From the NCBI RefSeq assembly GCF_023973825.1, contig NC_090124.1:1853501-1917500 (forward strand): a stretch of DNA of 64,000 nt, given 5' to 3'. The DNA is from Plasmodium brasilianum (lineage: Eukaryota; Apicomplexa; Aconoidasida; Haemosporida; Plasmodiidae). Both the position numbers and the translations under genes were made by a program. The notes below the pieces were generated by a model that worked only from the letters and a program-made list of their open reading frames with translations, searched no databases and had not been told where the DNA came from. Positions 1 to 15,699 of this stretch are shown here, piece after piece; the first letter of the stretch is position 1, and the number at the start of each line of letters is the position of its first letter.

Positions 1-1905
1 TTAGGAGGTATTAATACCCTTAATGGATTCTCCATAGGAGATTTAATAGAATTAAGTGATAGACAAATTGGTGTATTAACCTATATTGATAAAAATAAAC
101 ACATTCGTGTATTAACAAGTAATAGTAAAATTTTGCATACAACCATTGGTGCCATTACAACAAAAAGGTCAGCAATAGGACAAGTATGTAAAGATGAAAA
201 TGGAAACATAATTCAAGCAAAAGATACTATACAAATAGTTAAAGGAATGCATAGAAATAAATTAGCCATAGTTAATTATATATGGAAAAATAAAATTTTT
301 GCAAAAATAAATAAAAAAATTGAAGATAATGGTTTTGTAGTTATAGATTGTGAAAATTCTATATTATCAGGAAATAACAATGAAAAAAAAAAAATCATAA
401 CTCATAATAATTTGTTTAGAACAAATAATTTTACGAGGAAAAATCATTTTCAGTCCTTTATTGGAAAAACAGTTAAAATTTTAACAGGTGTTTATAAAGG
501 ACTATTAGGTGATGTAATAGATGCAGAAAGAGATGAATTTACTCTACTCTTAAAAATTAAGCCAAAGACAGTTAGGCAAAAAAGAATAGAATGTGCTATT
601 GCTGATGCGTATAGAGACAACAACATTTTTGATGAGAAATTAAAAGGAAGTGAAAATACAGTAGACTCAAAAAGAAGACAAGAAGAAAAGTATGAAAAAA
701 AGAGTCAACGATTCGATGATAAGAAAAAGTATGATTCCCCTTTGTCCAATGAAAATCAAAGAAGTATATTCGATAGGAGGAAAAATGATACTAATGCAAA
801 GTATGACGAAAAACATACTAGTAGTACATATAGCACGTACAATAACCATAAACAAAGGGAAAGAACTGCTAATAATGGGTATTATTACTACAACAATGAC
901 AAGAGAAGAAACAGTAACGAAACGGATAGAAACAACTACGTGTATGGAGAACACGAGGAACATGAAAAATTTGTTATCCCAAAATTGACTGATCAGAAGG
1001 ACAGGCATAATGTATCCCTCACCTCCATACATAATAAAAAAGAACATATATTCAGAAGGGAAGAGGAGGAGAGGGAGAAGGACGAGAAGGAGAATAGCGG
1101 TTCCTCCTACCACAAGATTTACACTAAAGACAGAAATTACGATAGTCATTATATGGGGGAGAAGCATCTTAGTAGTCATAATAATAGCAATGACAATCGT
1201 CATTATGGTAGCAAGCCCAGTGGTTGGGATATGAATAATACTTACAAAAAGAAGGAAGAAAATTTGTTCAAAAAAGATAAATATGATGAAGTTAATAGAA
1301 AATATAGCAAAAAAAAAGATCATACGGATGAAGAGTACACTGATTTAAAATATCAAGACAAGAATAAGGGGGGTTCCTTATTTTCGAATTATGATGAAGA
1401 AAATGAAAGAGAAAGGAACAAGGATTATAGTAGAAGAAAGGATAAAAATTACGCACAGGAAGAAGGTAGGGATGGCAGAAAAGAAGAAACAAACAATGGA
1501 TATGAAGAGGGAAATAATAATAGAGGAGGTAGTAATAGGGGGAGAAGTAATTGGGATAACGATCAAGAATATCTTAGCTGGCTAGTTGCAGGTGTAATGA
1601 TAAAGGTAATTACCCCGGGGCCATTTTACAATGAAATAGGAAGGATTAAAGAGGTTATAAAAAAAAATACATACACTATTTTAAAAATTGAAACGGACAA
1701 AACTTCATTTAGTATCGTTTCTGATGCGGTTGTTCCATTAAAACCGAGTAAAAAAGGTGAGGAGGTTATAATTGTAGATTTAGAAAAAGTTATCGAGGGG
1801 TCAGTCATAGATATACAAAATAATGAAGTTCAAGTGAATGTTCCCCATGGGAATGTAACATATGCCCTTCAGAAGGTTTTCATGTATAAAAAGAATTTTG
1901 CATAA
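1..1905 (+). CDS. SPT5: Transcription elongation factor SPT5, C-terminal part (5' end outside window)
   Basis: The frame is open from base 1, so the gene is cut by the window edge; 634 codons are visible, ending in TAA at 1903-1905. Several KOW-type modules can be read: GDLIELSDRQIGVLTYI near visible residue 14, FIGKTVKILTGVYKGLLGDV near residue 152, and a last one from about residue 527 (WLVAGVMIKVITPGPFYNEI) to the C-terminus. They match the KOW repeats of SPT5, the DSIF subunit that clamps RNA polymerase II during elongation. Between the second and last KOW lies about 300 residues of Lys/Glu/Asn/Tyr-rich low complexity in place of the usual linker; no regular CTR heptads are seen. The family assignment comes from the KOW sequence and from the adjacency to transketolase, as I recall it from P. 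falciparum. The NGN domain would lie upstream of the window. Confidence 0.85.
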   Translation, partial: LGGINTLNGFSIGDLIELSDRQIGVLTYIDKNKHIRVLTSNSKILHTTIGAITTKRSAIGQVCKDENGNIIQAKDTIQIVKGMHRNKLAIVNYIWKNKIFAKINKKIEDNGFVVIDCENSILSGNNNEKKKIITHNNLFRTNNFTRKNHFQSFIGKTVKILTGVYKGLLGDVIDAERDEFTLLLKIKPKTVRQKRIECAIADAYRDNNIFDEKLKGSENTVDSKRRQEEKYEKKSQRFDDKKKYDSPLSNENQRSIFDRRKNDTNAKYDEKHTSSTYSTYNNHKQRERTANNGYYYYNNDKRRNSNETDRNNYVYGEHEEHEKFVIPKLTDQKDRHNVSLTSIHNKKEHIFRREEEEREKDEKENSGSSYHKIYTKDRNYDSHYMGEKHLSSHNNSNDNRHYGSKPSGWDMNNTYKKKEENLFKKDKYDEVNRKYSKKKDHTDEEYTDLKYQDKNKGGSLFSNYDEENERERNKDYSRRKDKNYAQEEGRDGRKEETNNGYEEGNNNRGGSNRGRSNWDNDQEYLSWLVAGVMIKVITPGPFYNEIGRIKEVIKKNTYTILKIETDKTSFSIVSDAVVPLKPSKKGEEVIIVDLEKVIEGSVIDIQNNEVQVNVPHGNVTYALQKVFMYKKNFA

Positions 1906-2768
1906 TTCTCAACGGTGCTTATATTACATGTAAGTATATATGTGTATTATATGTGTATACATATGTATATGCGCGAATGTGTAAAAGTAATACTAAAGGG
2001 TACTGATGAAAAAAAGAAAACGGAACTATGACATATCTTCATTTGCACCAACAGGAAAGCTATTCCTCGAAATGAATGTTGAAGTGAAAATAGGGGTTTG
2101 CAAATTTCAGCAAAAACGGTAAACTGTGCATGCGTATGTGTACATTCATATATATTAACATTTGCATATAGTTGCACGAGCGTAGAGAAATAGTGAAATA
2201 ATATTTATTACATAATAAATTTATCATTTTTTTTCGCACACACACGCTCATGCCAAGTTTGCATAATTTTTAATGTATGCATTTTATTTTGTTTTATTTT
2301 CACATGTATTTATTATTTTCCCTATCAAACTGATGAATGTTATTTTTTTTGGGTATTATATGCATATATACATACATATACTTACATGTACTTACATATA
2401 CATGCTTATACCTACATATACCTACATATACATGCTTATACCTACATATACATGCTTATACCTACATATACCTACATATACATACATATACCTACATATA
2501 CATACATATACCTACATATACATACATATACCTACATATACATACATATACCTACATATACATACATATACCTACATATACATACAATATTTGTATACCA
2601 TGTTCTACTGCATAGTGAAATGATAAAACATTTTACGCAAAAATATATATGCATATATGTATATACAAACTTTTTTTAAAATAAAAACTTATAACTGATG
2701 AGTTAAATTTACGTTAAAAAGGAAGGCGCAAAAGGGTTAGATGCCCACGTTTACCCCCATATATATAT

Positions 2769-2812
<44 letters not shown>

Positions 2813-3555
2813 TAGATAGATAGATAGATATTTAGATATTTAGATAGATAGGGAGATAATAGATAAAGTATATATATAGATTTATTGATCTATACATATA
2901 TATTATGTATGCACACAGTTTTTCCACGAATGAAGAAAAATGCAAAGTTCCGCTAAACACAGTAAAATTGTGGCTGTAATAATTCGATTTACTTCATCAT
3001 TATTTTAAGTCAAGTAAAATTTATGTAATACTTCAATTATTTTCAACGTTTTTAAAGTGGATTTAAATTTTATAATTTTAATTATAACTGTTACACTATA
3101 TCAATAAAAAAAAAAAAAAAAATTTGAGACCGATGGGGTGGGGAAAATTAATGTAATAATTTTCTGTATAAAATGTGGTTACTATTTAAAAAAAAAAAAG
3201 TTTAATTGTAATTCTAATATATTTTTCTTGAACAACATTTACATATACGCATATAGTACAAGGTAGAGAATATATACGGACTATTTTACTCGTGTGTAGC
3301 AGTATATGATGTGTAAGCGATAAAAGTGTAGTTATGTGTATATACACATGCTGCACAACTCGGTACACGTAAGGACAAACATGCGCATTTTTTTTTTGTT
3401 TTTTGTATATTTTTCGCTCCCTTGCTTCTTCCATTTCTTGCTTCTGCTCTTCATCACTCTTCCCATTCTTCATGCCTCCCATTCGTGAAAGCTTTTACCC
3501 CTATGTGTTCTATAACCCCACTGGAACGGGTACACAGCGGGAAAGGGCGCATATT
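1906..3555. other. Intergenic, convergent SPT5 / transketolase 3' ends
   Basis: This stretch holds the 3' flanks of two convergent genes. It contains a 20-bp minisatellite (2365-2588), a (TA)n run followed by GATA repeats (2760-2830) and short poly-A tracts. A 98-codon minus-strand frame at 3186-3482 is Lys/Glu-rich at one end and random at the other; I judge it a chance frame. No gene is supported. Confidence 0.6.
2365..2588. repeat. 20-bp minisatellite (cctacatatacatacatata)n
   Basis: From about 2471 to 2585 the 20-bp unit CCTACATATACATACATATA is repeated about six times almost perfectly; the preceding 100 bp are diverged versions containing TACATGCTTATA. All plus-strand frames stay open and give Tyr/Ile/His peptides, which are not genes. 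Confidence 0.85.
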
Positions 3556-5577
3556 TCATTTTAACTTTGTTTTTATAAATGTCAACACCTTTTGAACAAT
3601 ATGATTCGACGTGATACCCAGATGCTCCCATATTTTATCTTTAGGTGCTGAATAGCCAAACTGATTAATACCTATGTAGACGTTAAAATAAGTATCGAAC
3701 CCATGAGTAGATGCTGGTTCAATATAAAACCTAACTATATTAGGATTATTATGCATCATAACATGGTGTTTATATTCTTCTGTTTGTTTTTGAAACAAGG
3801 TCCAAGAGGGAAAACTAACAAGTCGAACATTTAAATTGTGTTCATTTGTTAAAATATTTTTTGCATCAACACATAACTGTAATTCAGATCCACAACCACT
3901 TATGATAACTTTTTGTTTATCATTTGAATCATCAAAATCTTCTAATATATATGCACCTTTTAATACATTTTCTGCTGATGTGTTTTTTATATGTGGTACT
4001 TTATTTCTACATAATGCTATAACAGTTGGACCCATAGAATTTGTAAAATGACTTAGATATGCACCTGATACTTCGTTTCCATCTGCTGGTCTAATTATAT
4101 TCAAATTTGGGGTTGATCTAAGTAAGGATAAAACTTCAATAGGCTGATGTGTAGGTCCATCTTCTCCTAACTCAACAGAATCATGTGTAGCAATACATAA
4201 TATATGATAATTTGACAATGCTGATAATCTTAAAGCACCAAATGCATATGTGTAAAAGTTAAGAAAAGTACCACAAAAAGGTTTGAACCCTCCATATGAA
4301 TATATTCCATTTGTAATTGCAACCATTCCATGTTCTCTTACACCATATCTAATATATTTATTTGCAAAAGAATTTTTCGTTATATCCTTTTCATCTTTTA
4401 ATGATGTACAGTTCGATTCTGATAAATCTGCACTTCCTCCTATTAATTCAGGTAATATTTTATTTAAACTATTTAAAACAACACCTGACAAATTTCTTGT
4501 AGCACCTGGTGAATCCATAGTTGTATATTTAGGTAATACTTCTTTCCAACCATACGGTAATTCATTTTGAAATCTTCTTAAAATTTCCTGACCTACTTCA
4601 GGATATTTTAAAGTAAAATCATCAAACATTTTTTTCCATTTCATATAATTCTCTTTTTTCTTTTCTATTACATTTTTATAAAATTTTTTTACTTCATCTG
4701 AGATGTAAAATTTCTTTTCTGGATCTAAACCAAAAAATTTCTTAGCATTTTTTATATCTTCTTCTTTTAATGCTAAACCATGAGATTTACATGTTCCTTC
4801 AACTTTTGTTCCAAAACCACAAGTTGTTTGAACTATGATTAAAGATGGTTGTTTTAAATTTTTTTTACATTCTTCTATTTGATGTAAAATTTTTTGAAAA
4901 TCCGTATTTCCATCACTTACTCTTTTAACTTCCCAATTTAATGCTTCAAATTTCTTTTGAATATCTTCCGTAAAAGATAATTCTGTATTTCCATCTATTG
5001 TTATTTTATTGTCATCATATAGTAGTATTAGTCTACCTAATCCTAGATGACCTGCAAGAGAAGCTGCTTCACAAAAAACGCCTTCTTGCATACATCCATC
5101 TCCACATATAGCATAAACATAATTATCAAAAAGTTTATGTTCTTTTGTGTTATATTTTTCTGCTAAATTATGAGCACATATTGCCATTCCAACTGCGTTT
5201 GCTGCACCTTGCCCTAATGGTCCTGTTGTTACTTCTACTCCTTTGGTAATATGCCTTTCTGGATGACCTGGGGTTAAACTTTCTAATTGTCTAAAATTTT
5301 TTAAGTCTTCCATAGTTAATCCTTGTTCTGTCAAATATAACATTGTATATAACAGTGCACTAGCATGTCCATTCGATAAAACAAACCTGTCTCGGTTAAT
5401 CCATTTCGTATCTTCATTGTAATAATTCATTACATATGCCCATAAAATATGGGCTATAGGTGCACAACCGATAGGAGCTCCCTGATGGCCACTATTAGCT
5501 TGTAGAGGCAATTCGGCCGATAACATGCGAATTTCGTTGATGCATTTTTTGTCTAGTTCGACATTCATGATGATCAT
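3556..5577 (-). CDS. TK: Transketolase
   Basis: A 673-residue single-exon protein of normal full length for transketolase, the thiamine-diphosphate enzyme that moves two-carbon units in the non-oxidative pentose phosphate pathway. Visible landmarks are the N-terminal [14 protein letters not shown] motif (about residue 25), the ThDP/metal motif starting [19 protein letters not shown] and ending in the Asn of [10 protein letters not shown], the catalytic-Glu motif [15 protein letters not shown], and [16 protein letters not shown] in the pyrimidine domain. The frame has ATG at 5577 and another at 5568 (MNVELDKK); the second fits the usual N-terminus better, so the first three residues are doubtful. 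The 3' end converges on SPT5. No signal or transit peptide is seen, so it is probably cytosolic. Confidence 0.96.
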   Translation of the reverse strand: MIIMNVELDKKCINEIRMLSAELPLQANSGHQGAPIGCAPIAHILWAYVMNYYNEDTKWINRDRFVLSNGHASALLYTMLYLTEQGLTMEDLKNFRQLESLTPGHPERHITKGVEVTTGPLGQGAANAVGMAICAHNLAEKYNTKEHKLFDNYVYAICGDGCMQEGVFCEAASLAGHLGLGRLILLYDDNKITIDGNTELSFTEDIQKKFEALNWEVKRVSDGNTDFQKILHQIEECKKNLKQPSLIIVQTTCGFGTKVEGTCKSHGLALKEEDIKNAKKFFGLDPEKKFYISDEVKKFYKNVIEKKKENYMKWKKMFDDFTLKYPEVGQEILRRFQNELPYGWKEVLPKYTTMDSPGATRNLSGVVLNSLNKILPELIGGSADLSESNCTSLKDEKDITKNSFANKYIRYGVREHGMVAITNGIYSYGGFKPFCGTFLNFYTYAFGALRLSALSNYHILCIATHDSVELGEDGPTHQPIEVLSLLRSTPNLNIIRPADGNEVSGAYLSHFTNSMGPTVIALCRNKVPHIKNTSAENVLKGAYILEDFDDSNDKQKVIISGCGSELQLCVDAKNILTNEHNLNVRLVSFPSWTLFQKQTEEYKHHVMMHNNPNIVRFYIEPASTHGFDTYFNVYIGINQFGYSAPKDKIWEHLGITSNHIVQKVLTFIKTKLK

Positions 5578-6849
5578 ACAGTTATGGTTTTATTACTACT
5601 GTTTGGGTTACGCAATAGGTGTGCAAAAAAAATTTTACTACCTTTTCCTTATAATACTTTTAGTTATTTTATTTTATTATATCTTATTTTATCTTATTTT
5701 ACCTTATTTTATCTTATTTTACCTTATTATATCTTATTTTACCTTATTTTATCTTATTTTACCTTATTTTATCTTATTTTACCTTATTATATCTTATTTT
5801 ACCTTATATTATCTTATTTTATTTTATCGAAGTTTTTTTTTTTTTTTTTTTTTAACTTTGTACTCTCCTATTTTTGAACAGTGGAAACTGTTATAACTTA
5901 AAAAATTAAAACTTAAACAAACACAGTGAAAATTAAAAAAAAAAAACCCAGTAGTTAAAAATATATCGTATATGTAGATATATATATATTAAATTAATTT
6001 TTTATACAAACGTTTCTATGGTTTTAAAAAAAAATTGTAAATAATCGTAAATGTTTTTAGCTTTATATCTTATATCTTCACATGTATTACTCTGCAATTC
6101 GCTGAAAAGGGGAAAAAAAATTATTATTGTAAAAGTGGGTTAACTACATGTATGTTATTTTCTTTTTTTTCTTTAATTATACATATTTATTTATGCATAA
6201 GTATATTTATATATTTATTCATACATATATATATATATACTTGATATATATTTTATTTATTTATTTATTATTCTGTTAACGGTTGTATAATATATCATTT
6301 CATGTATTTATATATTCTTGAGTTCTTTTTTTAATATGGTCATTATGATATTTCATAAAAAAAACAAAAAAGCTTGCATGGTCATGTAAAAAAACAAAAA
6401 ACAATTCTTAAATTATGCAACAGTAACAGCGTGAACATACATACCACAGGAAATAGTACGCATGTATATATAATATAAATATAAAATGTAGGTGTATATT
6501 CAAATATACATATTGCAACATTTTCGTAGTAACATAATATATATAAATGTATACAATATTTCGTTCATATATGTCAAAAAGGGAGAGGAAAAAATGTAGT
6601 CACTTGAAAAGAAAAATTATGTCGTGTTGACACGTATAAATATATATATATTTATATATATATATTTATATATATATATATATATGCATATGCATATGGC
6701 ATGGAAAACATATTCGCAAAAAGTTAAATAACAGCTCATTGTATAATAACATATTAAAAATGACTGTTATGAATACATAATACAACTTGTAAAAATAAAT
6801 AAAAAAATATAACGATATATAGAGATTTAAAATATTGGTGTATTATTTA
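5578..6849. other. Transketolase upstream region
   Basis: This is the 5' flank of transketolase (minus strand). It starts with a T-rich minisatellite (5655-5826), then a poly-T run at 5833-5852, poly-A, TA runs and short palindromic AT stretches. Plus-strand frames through the repeat read only Phe/Tyr/Leu/Ile. I see no gene. Confidence 0.6.
5655..5826. repeat. T-rich minisatellite, about 21-bp unit (ttattttatcttattttacc-like)
   Basis: About eight imperfect copies built from TTATTTTATC and TTATTTTACC blocks, with TTATTATATC variants, lie about 80 bp upstream of the transketolase start. Confidence 0.8.
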
Positions 6850-7403
6850 TTACATTTTTATTAAGCTGCCAGATACGTATACGTGCTTATACATTCCATT
6901 GTGTTTTAATGATTCATCGCTTGATAAACATTTATATAAAATAGTACTGTGATTATCAGACAAACAATTGACTTCTATTGTGCTGTACAAGGAAAGAAGT
7001 AAAGTATTTAAACATCTCTATAACACGTATATACATATATACCTATGTACTGTATACGTAAAAAGTGTGGAGTTACATACAAACATATATTCTTATGTAT
7101 TTCAAAATTAAAAATGGTTCATTACTGAGTAATCATGTTATACTCCGGGTCCTTCATAAATATTTCTTGCAAAAAAGTACGCTGAAATAAAAATCTTTAT
7201 GTATTTCCAGCTAAATATATTTAATATTTAATTTTGTTTATTTTTAGAATTTTAATTATTTTGTATATAGATGATATCGCACATATATTTATATAGAGGT
7301 ATATAAAAATGAATGTATATATATTTATATATAAGTATAAAATACGTGGTTACGCATTTTTTGTATATTTTAAATCTTAATTGCAAACACTGATATTTAA
7401 CTT

Positions 7404-7434
<31 letters not shown>

Positions 7435-7725
7435 AGAAATAGAAAAAGTAAATGAAATAGAAAAAGTAAAAGAAATAGAAAAAGTAAAAGAAATAGAAAA
7501 AGTAAAAGAAATAGAAAAAGTAAAAGAAAAAGTAAAAGAAAAAGAAAAAGTAAAAGAAAAAGAAAAATGTGAGAAAAGAAAAGAAAAAAAACCTATGTAT
7601 AATGTAAATATATCTACGCACATACAAATACATACAAAATAAACATCAAGAAGTGTATTAAGGAAAACTATAAATTTAAAAATTTTAAATAAAAGAAGGA
7701 AAAACAGTTTTAAAGCTAAAAACAT
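6850..7725 (-). CDS. Candidate three-exon small protein, unknown function
   Basis: I rebuilt this gene by hand from exons 7636-7725, 7144-7181 and 6850-6982. The last two are well supported: a TTTCAG acceptor opens RTFLQEIFMKDP, a GTATAA donor leaves two bases, and a TTGTACAG acceptor supplies one base to give D then TIEVNCLSDNHSTILYK and so on to SLIKM and TAA. Codon use is clearly coding, unlike the surrounding TA runs. The first exon (MFLALKLFFLLLFKIFKF to LLDVYF) is less sure; it ends at a GTATGT donor in the matching phase. The product would be 86 residues with an N-terminal hydrophobic segment that could be a signal anchor. I recognise no family. The 454-base first intron holds a purine minisatellite. 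It lies between transketolase and the PTRHD1-like gene. Confidence 0.5.
7432..7570. repeat. 18-bp purine minisatellite (gtaaaagaaatagaaaaa)n
   Basis: About eight copies of the unit GTAAAAGAAATAGAAAAA follow a 25-base poly-A run. It lies inside the first intron proposed for the 6850-7725 minus-strand gene. The apparent Phe/Ser/Tyr-rich minus-strand frames are repeat translations. Confidence 0.85.
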
Positions 7726-7865
7726 TTAAGCACCTTCATATTTGTGTTTATAAACGTCTTACGTCATGAAGGAGCACTACATGTATGGATTATGCGATTA
7801 TACATTTGTATATCTATATATAGATATAGTGCAGCAAAAGCGCTGCGTATAATTATTATTCTATA

Positions 7866-7967
7866 ATGTCAAGAAAAGTAGAAGGTATAGTTCAAAGGAT
7901 AATATTAAAAAATGATAAAAACGTCGCAGGCATATGTTATATAGATGAATCGTATGCAGCTATATAT
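7866..7967 (+). other. Orphan coding-like exon (MSRKVEGIVQRIILKNDK...)
   Basis: ATG at 7866 opens 34 codons of good coding quality (MSRKVEGIVQRIILKNDK, then NVAGICYIDESYAAIY) ending exactly at a GTATGT donor. The pattern VExxxxRI...VAGICYIDE is reminiscent of the first half of roadblock/LC7-fold proteins, but this is only a visual resemblance. I could not find a phase-compatible second exon before the PTRHD1-like gene at 8493. It may be the first exon of a small intron-rich gene or a remnant. Confidence 0.3.
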
Positions 7968-8492
7968 GTATGTAAATACGTATTCATGTATATTTGTATT
8001 TATGTACGTATGAATGCGTAGGTTTAATAAAAGGGTTTAAATGAGAATGAACGAAATTAAACGAAAGGATGTACATTTATACCCACGTTGAACAAATGCC
8101 ACGTTATTTTAGTTATAATAGATTAGTTTTTTTCTTAAATAAAATCTGCCCATTTTTTATTATTAAATTATTTGACGTTGGTCATTTTTTACGTAATATT
8201 AATATATATATATTCTGTAAATTTCATATCAACAAATATATCTACTGATTTTTCTTTTTGTATGAATGATTAAAGGAAAAGAAGCAAATTCATCTTTTTA
8301 TCACTTTTCATCAACGATTTGGCAAAATAAAAAATAAAAATAAACAAATTATTAATCGTCAACATAAAAATATATATATGTATAATGTGTGCTTTTGTAT
8401 ACGTTTATATACATTAATTAACGAGTATATAAAACTTACAACATTTCGTCAACCGAAAAAGTTTTAGCAAGAAGGGTAATTTAAGGACAACA

Positions 8493-8744
8493 ATGCAAGA
8501 AAACACAATAGTTCAATATATTTTAATAAATAAAGAAATTTTAGATAAAAAATGGCCTTTAGGATCTATTATAGCGCAAGCTTGTCATGCATGGTAAGAT
8601 ATGTACAAATGTATAATACATAGCATATATGTTCAAAAAAATAAAAAAATATTCTTATAAGTATCACCTATGTACATTACTGTTTGTAAAAATATTACCA
8701 AAGTAACGTAGCATATAGATCATCTGTAGGATATCTCACATGAG

Positions 8745-8783
<39 letters not shown>

Positions 8784-9145
8784 GTATATGTACGTTTATT
8801 TGTGTATATTTTTGCACATATAAATACATACGCATATTCATACACAGATACATGCATGGCGCTCTTTTTAATAGCATTGCAGTGATAGCTGAGAACATCG
8901 ACGATCAAATAGTAAAAGAATATATATCGGCGGAAAAAATAAATAACATGCATAAGATTATTTTAAAAGTTGACGACTCGAATGAGCTAAAAAAGTTATC
9001 AAGTGTTTTGGATAAAGAATCTTTGAAATATAAAATTTGGATTGAGTATCCAGAAAATGTGTTGTCAGCTGTTGCAATAAAACCATATTATAAGGATACT
9101 GTAAAAGATTATTTCAAAAAATATCAATTATTAAGAAAGTTATAA
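8493..9145 (+). CDS. PTRHD1: PTRHD1-like (peptidyl-tRNA hydrolase domain) protein, two exons
   Basis: Exon 1 (8493-8593) encodes MQENTIVQYILINKEILDKK, then WPLGSIIAQACHA, and ends at a GTAAGA donor. Exon 2 (8848-9145) encodes from MHGALFNSIAVIAENIDDQ to WIEYPENVLSAVAIKPYY and DYFKKYQLLRKL. The order QYL.L..DL, WP.G..AQACHA, W.E.PEN....A.(K/R)PY and a final YLKKF.L motif is the signature of human PTRHD1, a relative of the archaeal/eukaryotic Pth2 peptidyl-tRNA hydrolases. The length, about 130 residues, fits the family. Oddly, the only GT/AG pair that keeps both frames puts TGA across the junction (TG from exon 1, A from exon 2); see findings. The intron holds a long (TA)n run. The gene converges on histone H3. 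Confidence 0.75.
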
Positions 9146-9675
9146 AAAGACGCTACATCCCTTTTATGTGTGTTATACCATATTCTTATTTTTATTTTAA
9201 CATATAATTAAACTTACAAAATAATGTGCATAAAACTTCTTCCATTAACGAACAGTTTTTAATTTACATTTATTATTATTATTATTATTATTATTTGTTT
9301 TTTTTTTTTAATGTTACATGTTGTATATATGTACATATGAATGTTCATATTTACGTATATGTGTTTTAAAAAATTATTATACAAATATAAGAAAAATTTT
9401 CCAAACATATAACTATTTGGTACATGTTCTATATTAATGGCTTCTAGTGAAGCCTTAAAATTTACGTCATATAAAAAAATAAAATAAAATAAACTGTTAT
9501 ATATATGATACGAATGCTATAACATAAAAAAGAAAAACTAAAAGGAATATTATATGTAAATAATAATTATATATATGTATATATATACATATATATATAT
9601 ATATATAAAGAATCTTAAATCAACATATAAACTTTTCCTTGTTTGTTCATGTATTGTTGATATATTTTTTCTGCT
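9146..9675. other. Intergenic, convergent PTRHD1-like / H3
   Basis: A 530-base stretch of 3' flanks with an (ATT)n microsatellite near 9270-9295, a short poly-T run and TA-rich sequence before the H3 stop. No gene is seen. Confidence 0.6.

Positions 9676-15699
<6,024 letters not shown>

Noticed and set aside
667..1323. Minus-strand 218-codon frame
   Set aside because: Antisense shadow of the low-complexity region of SPT5; hydrophobic composition mirrors A-rich coding on the other strand.
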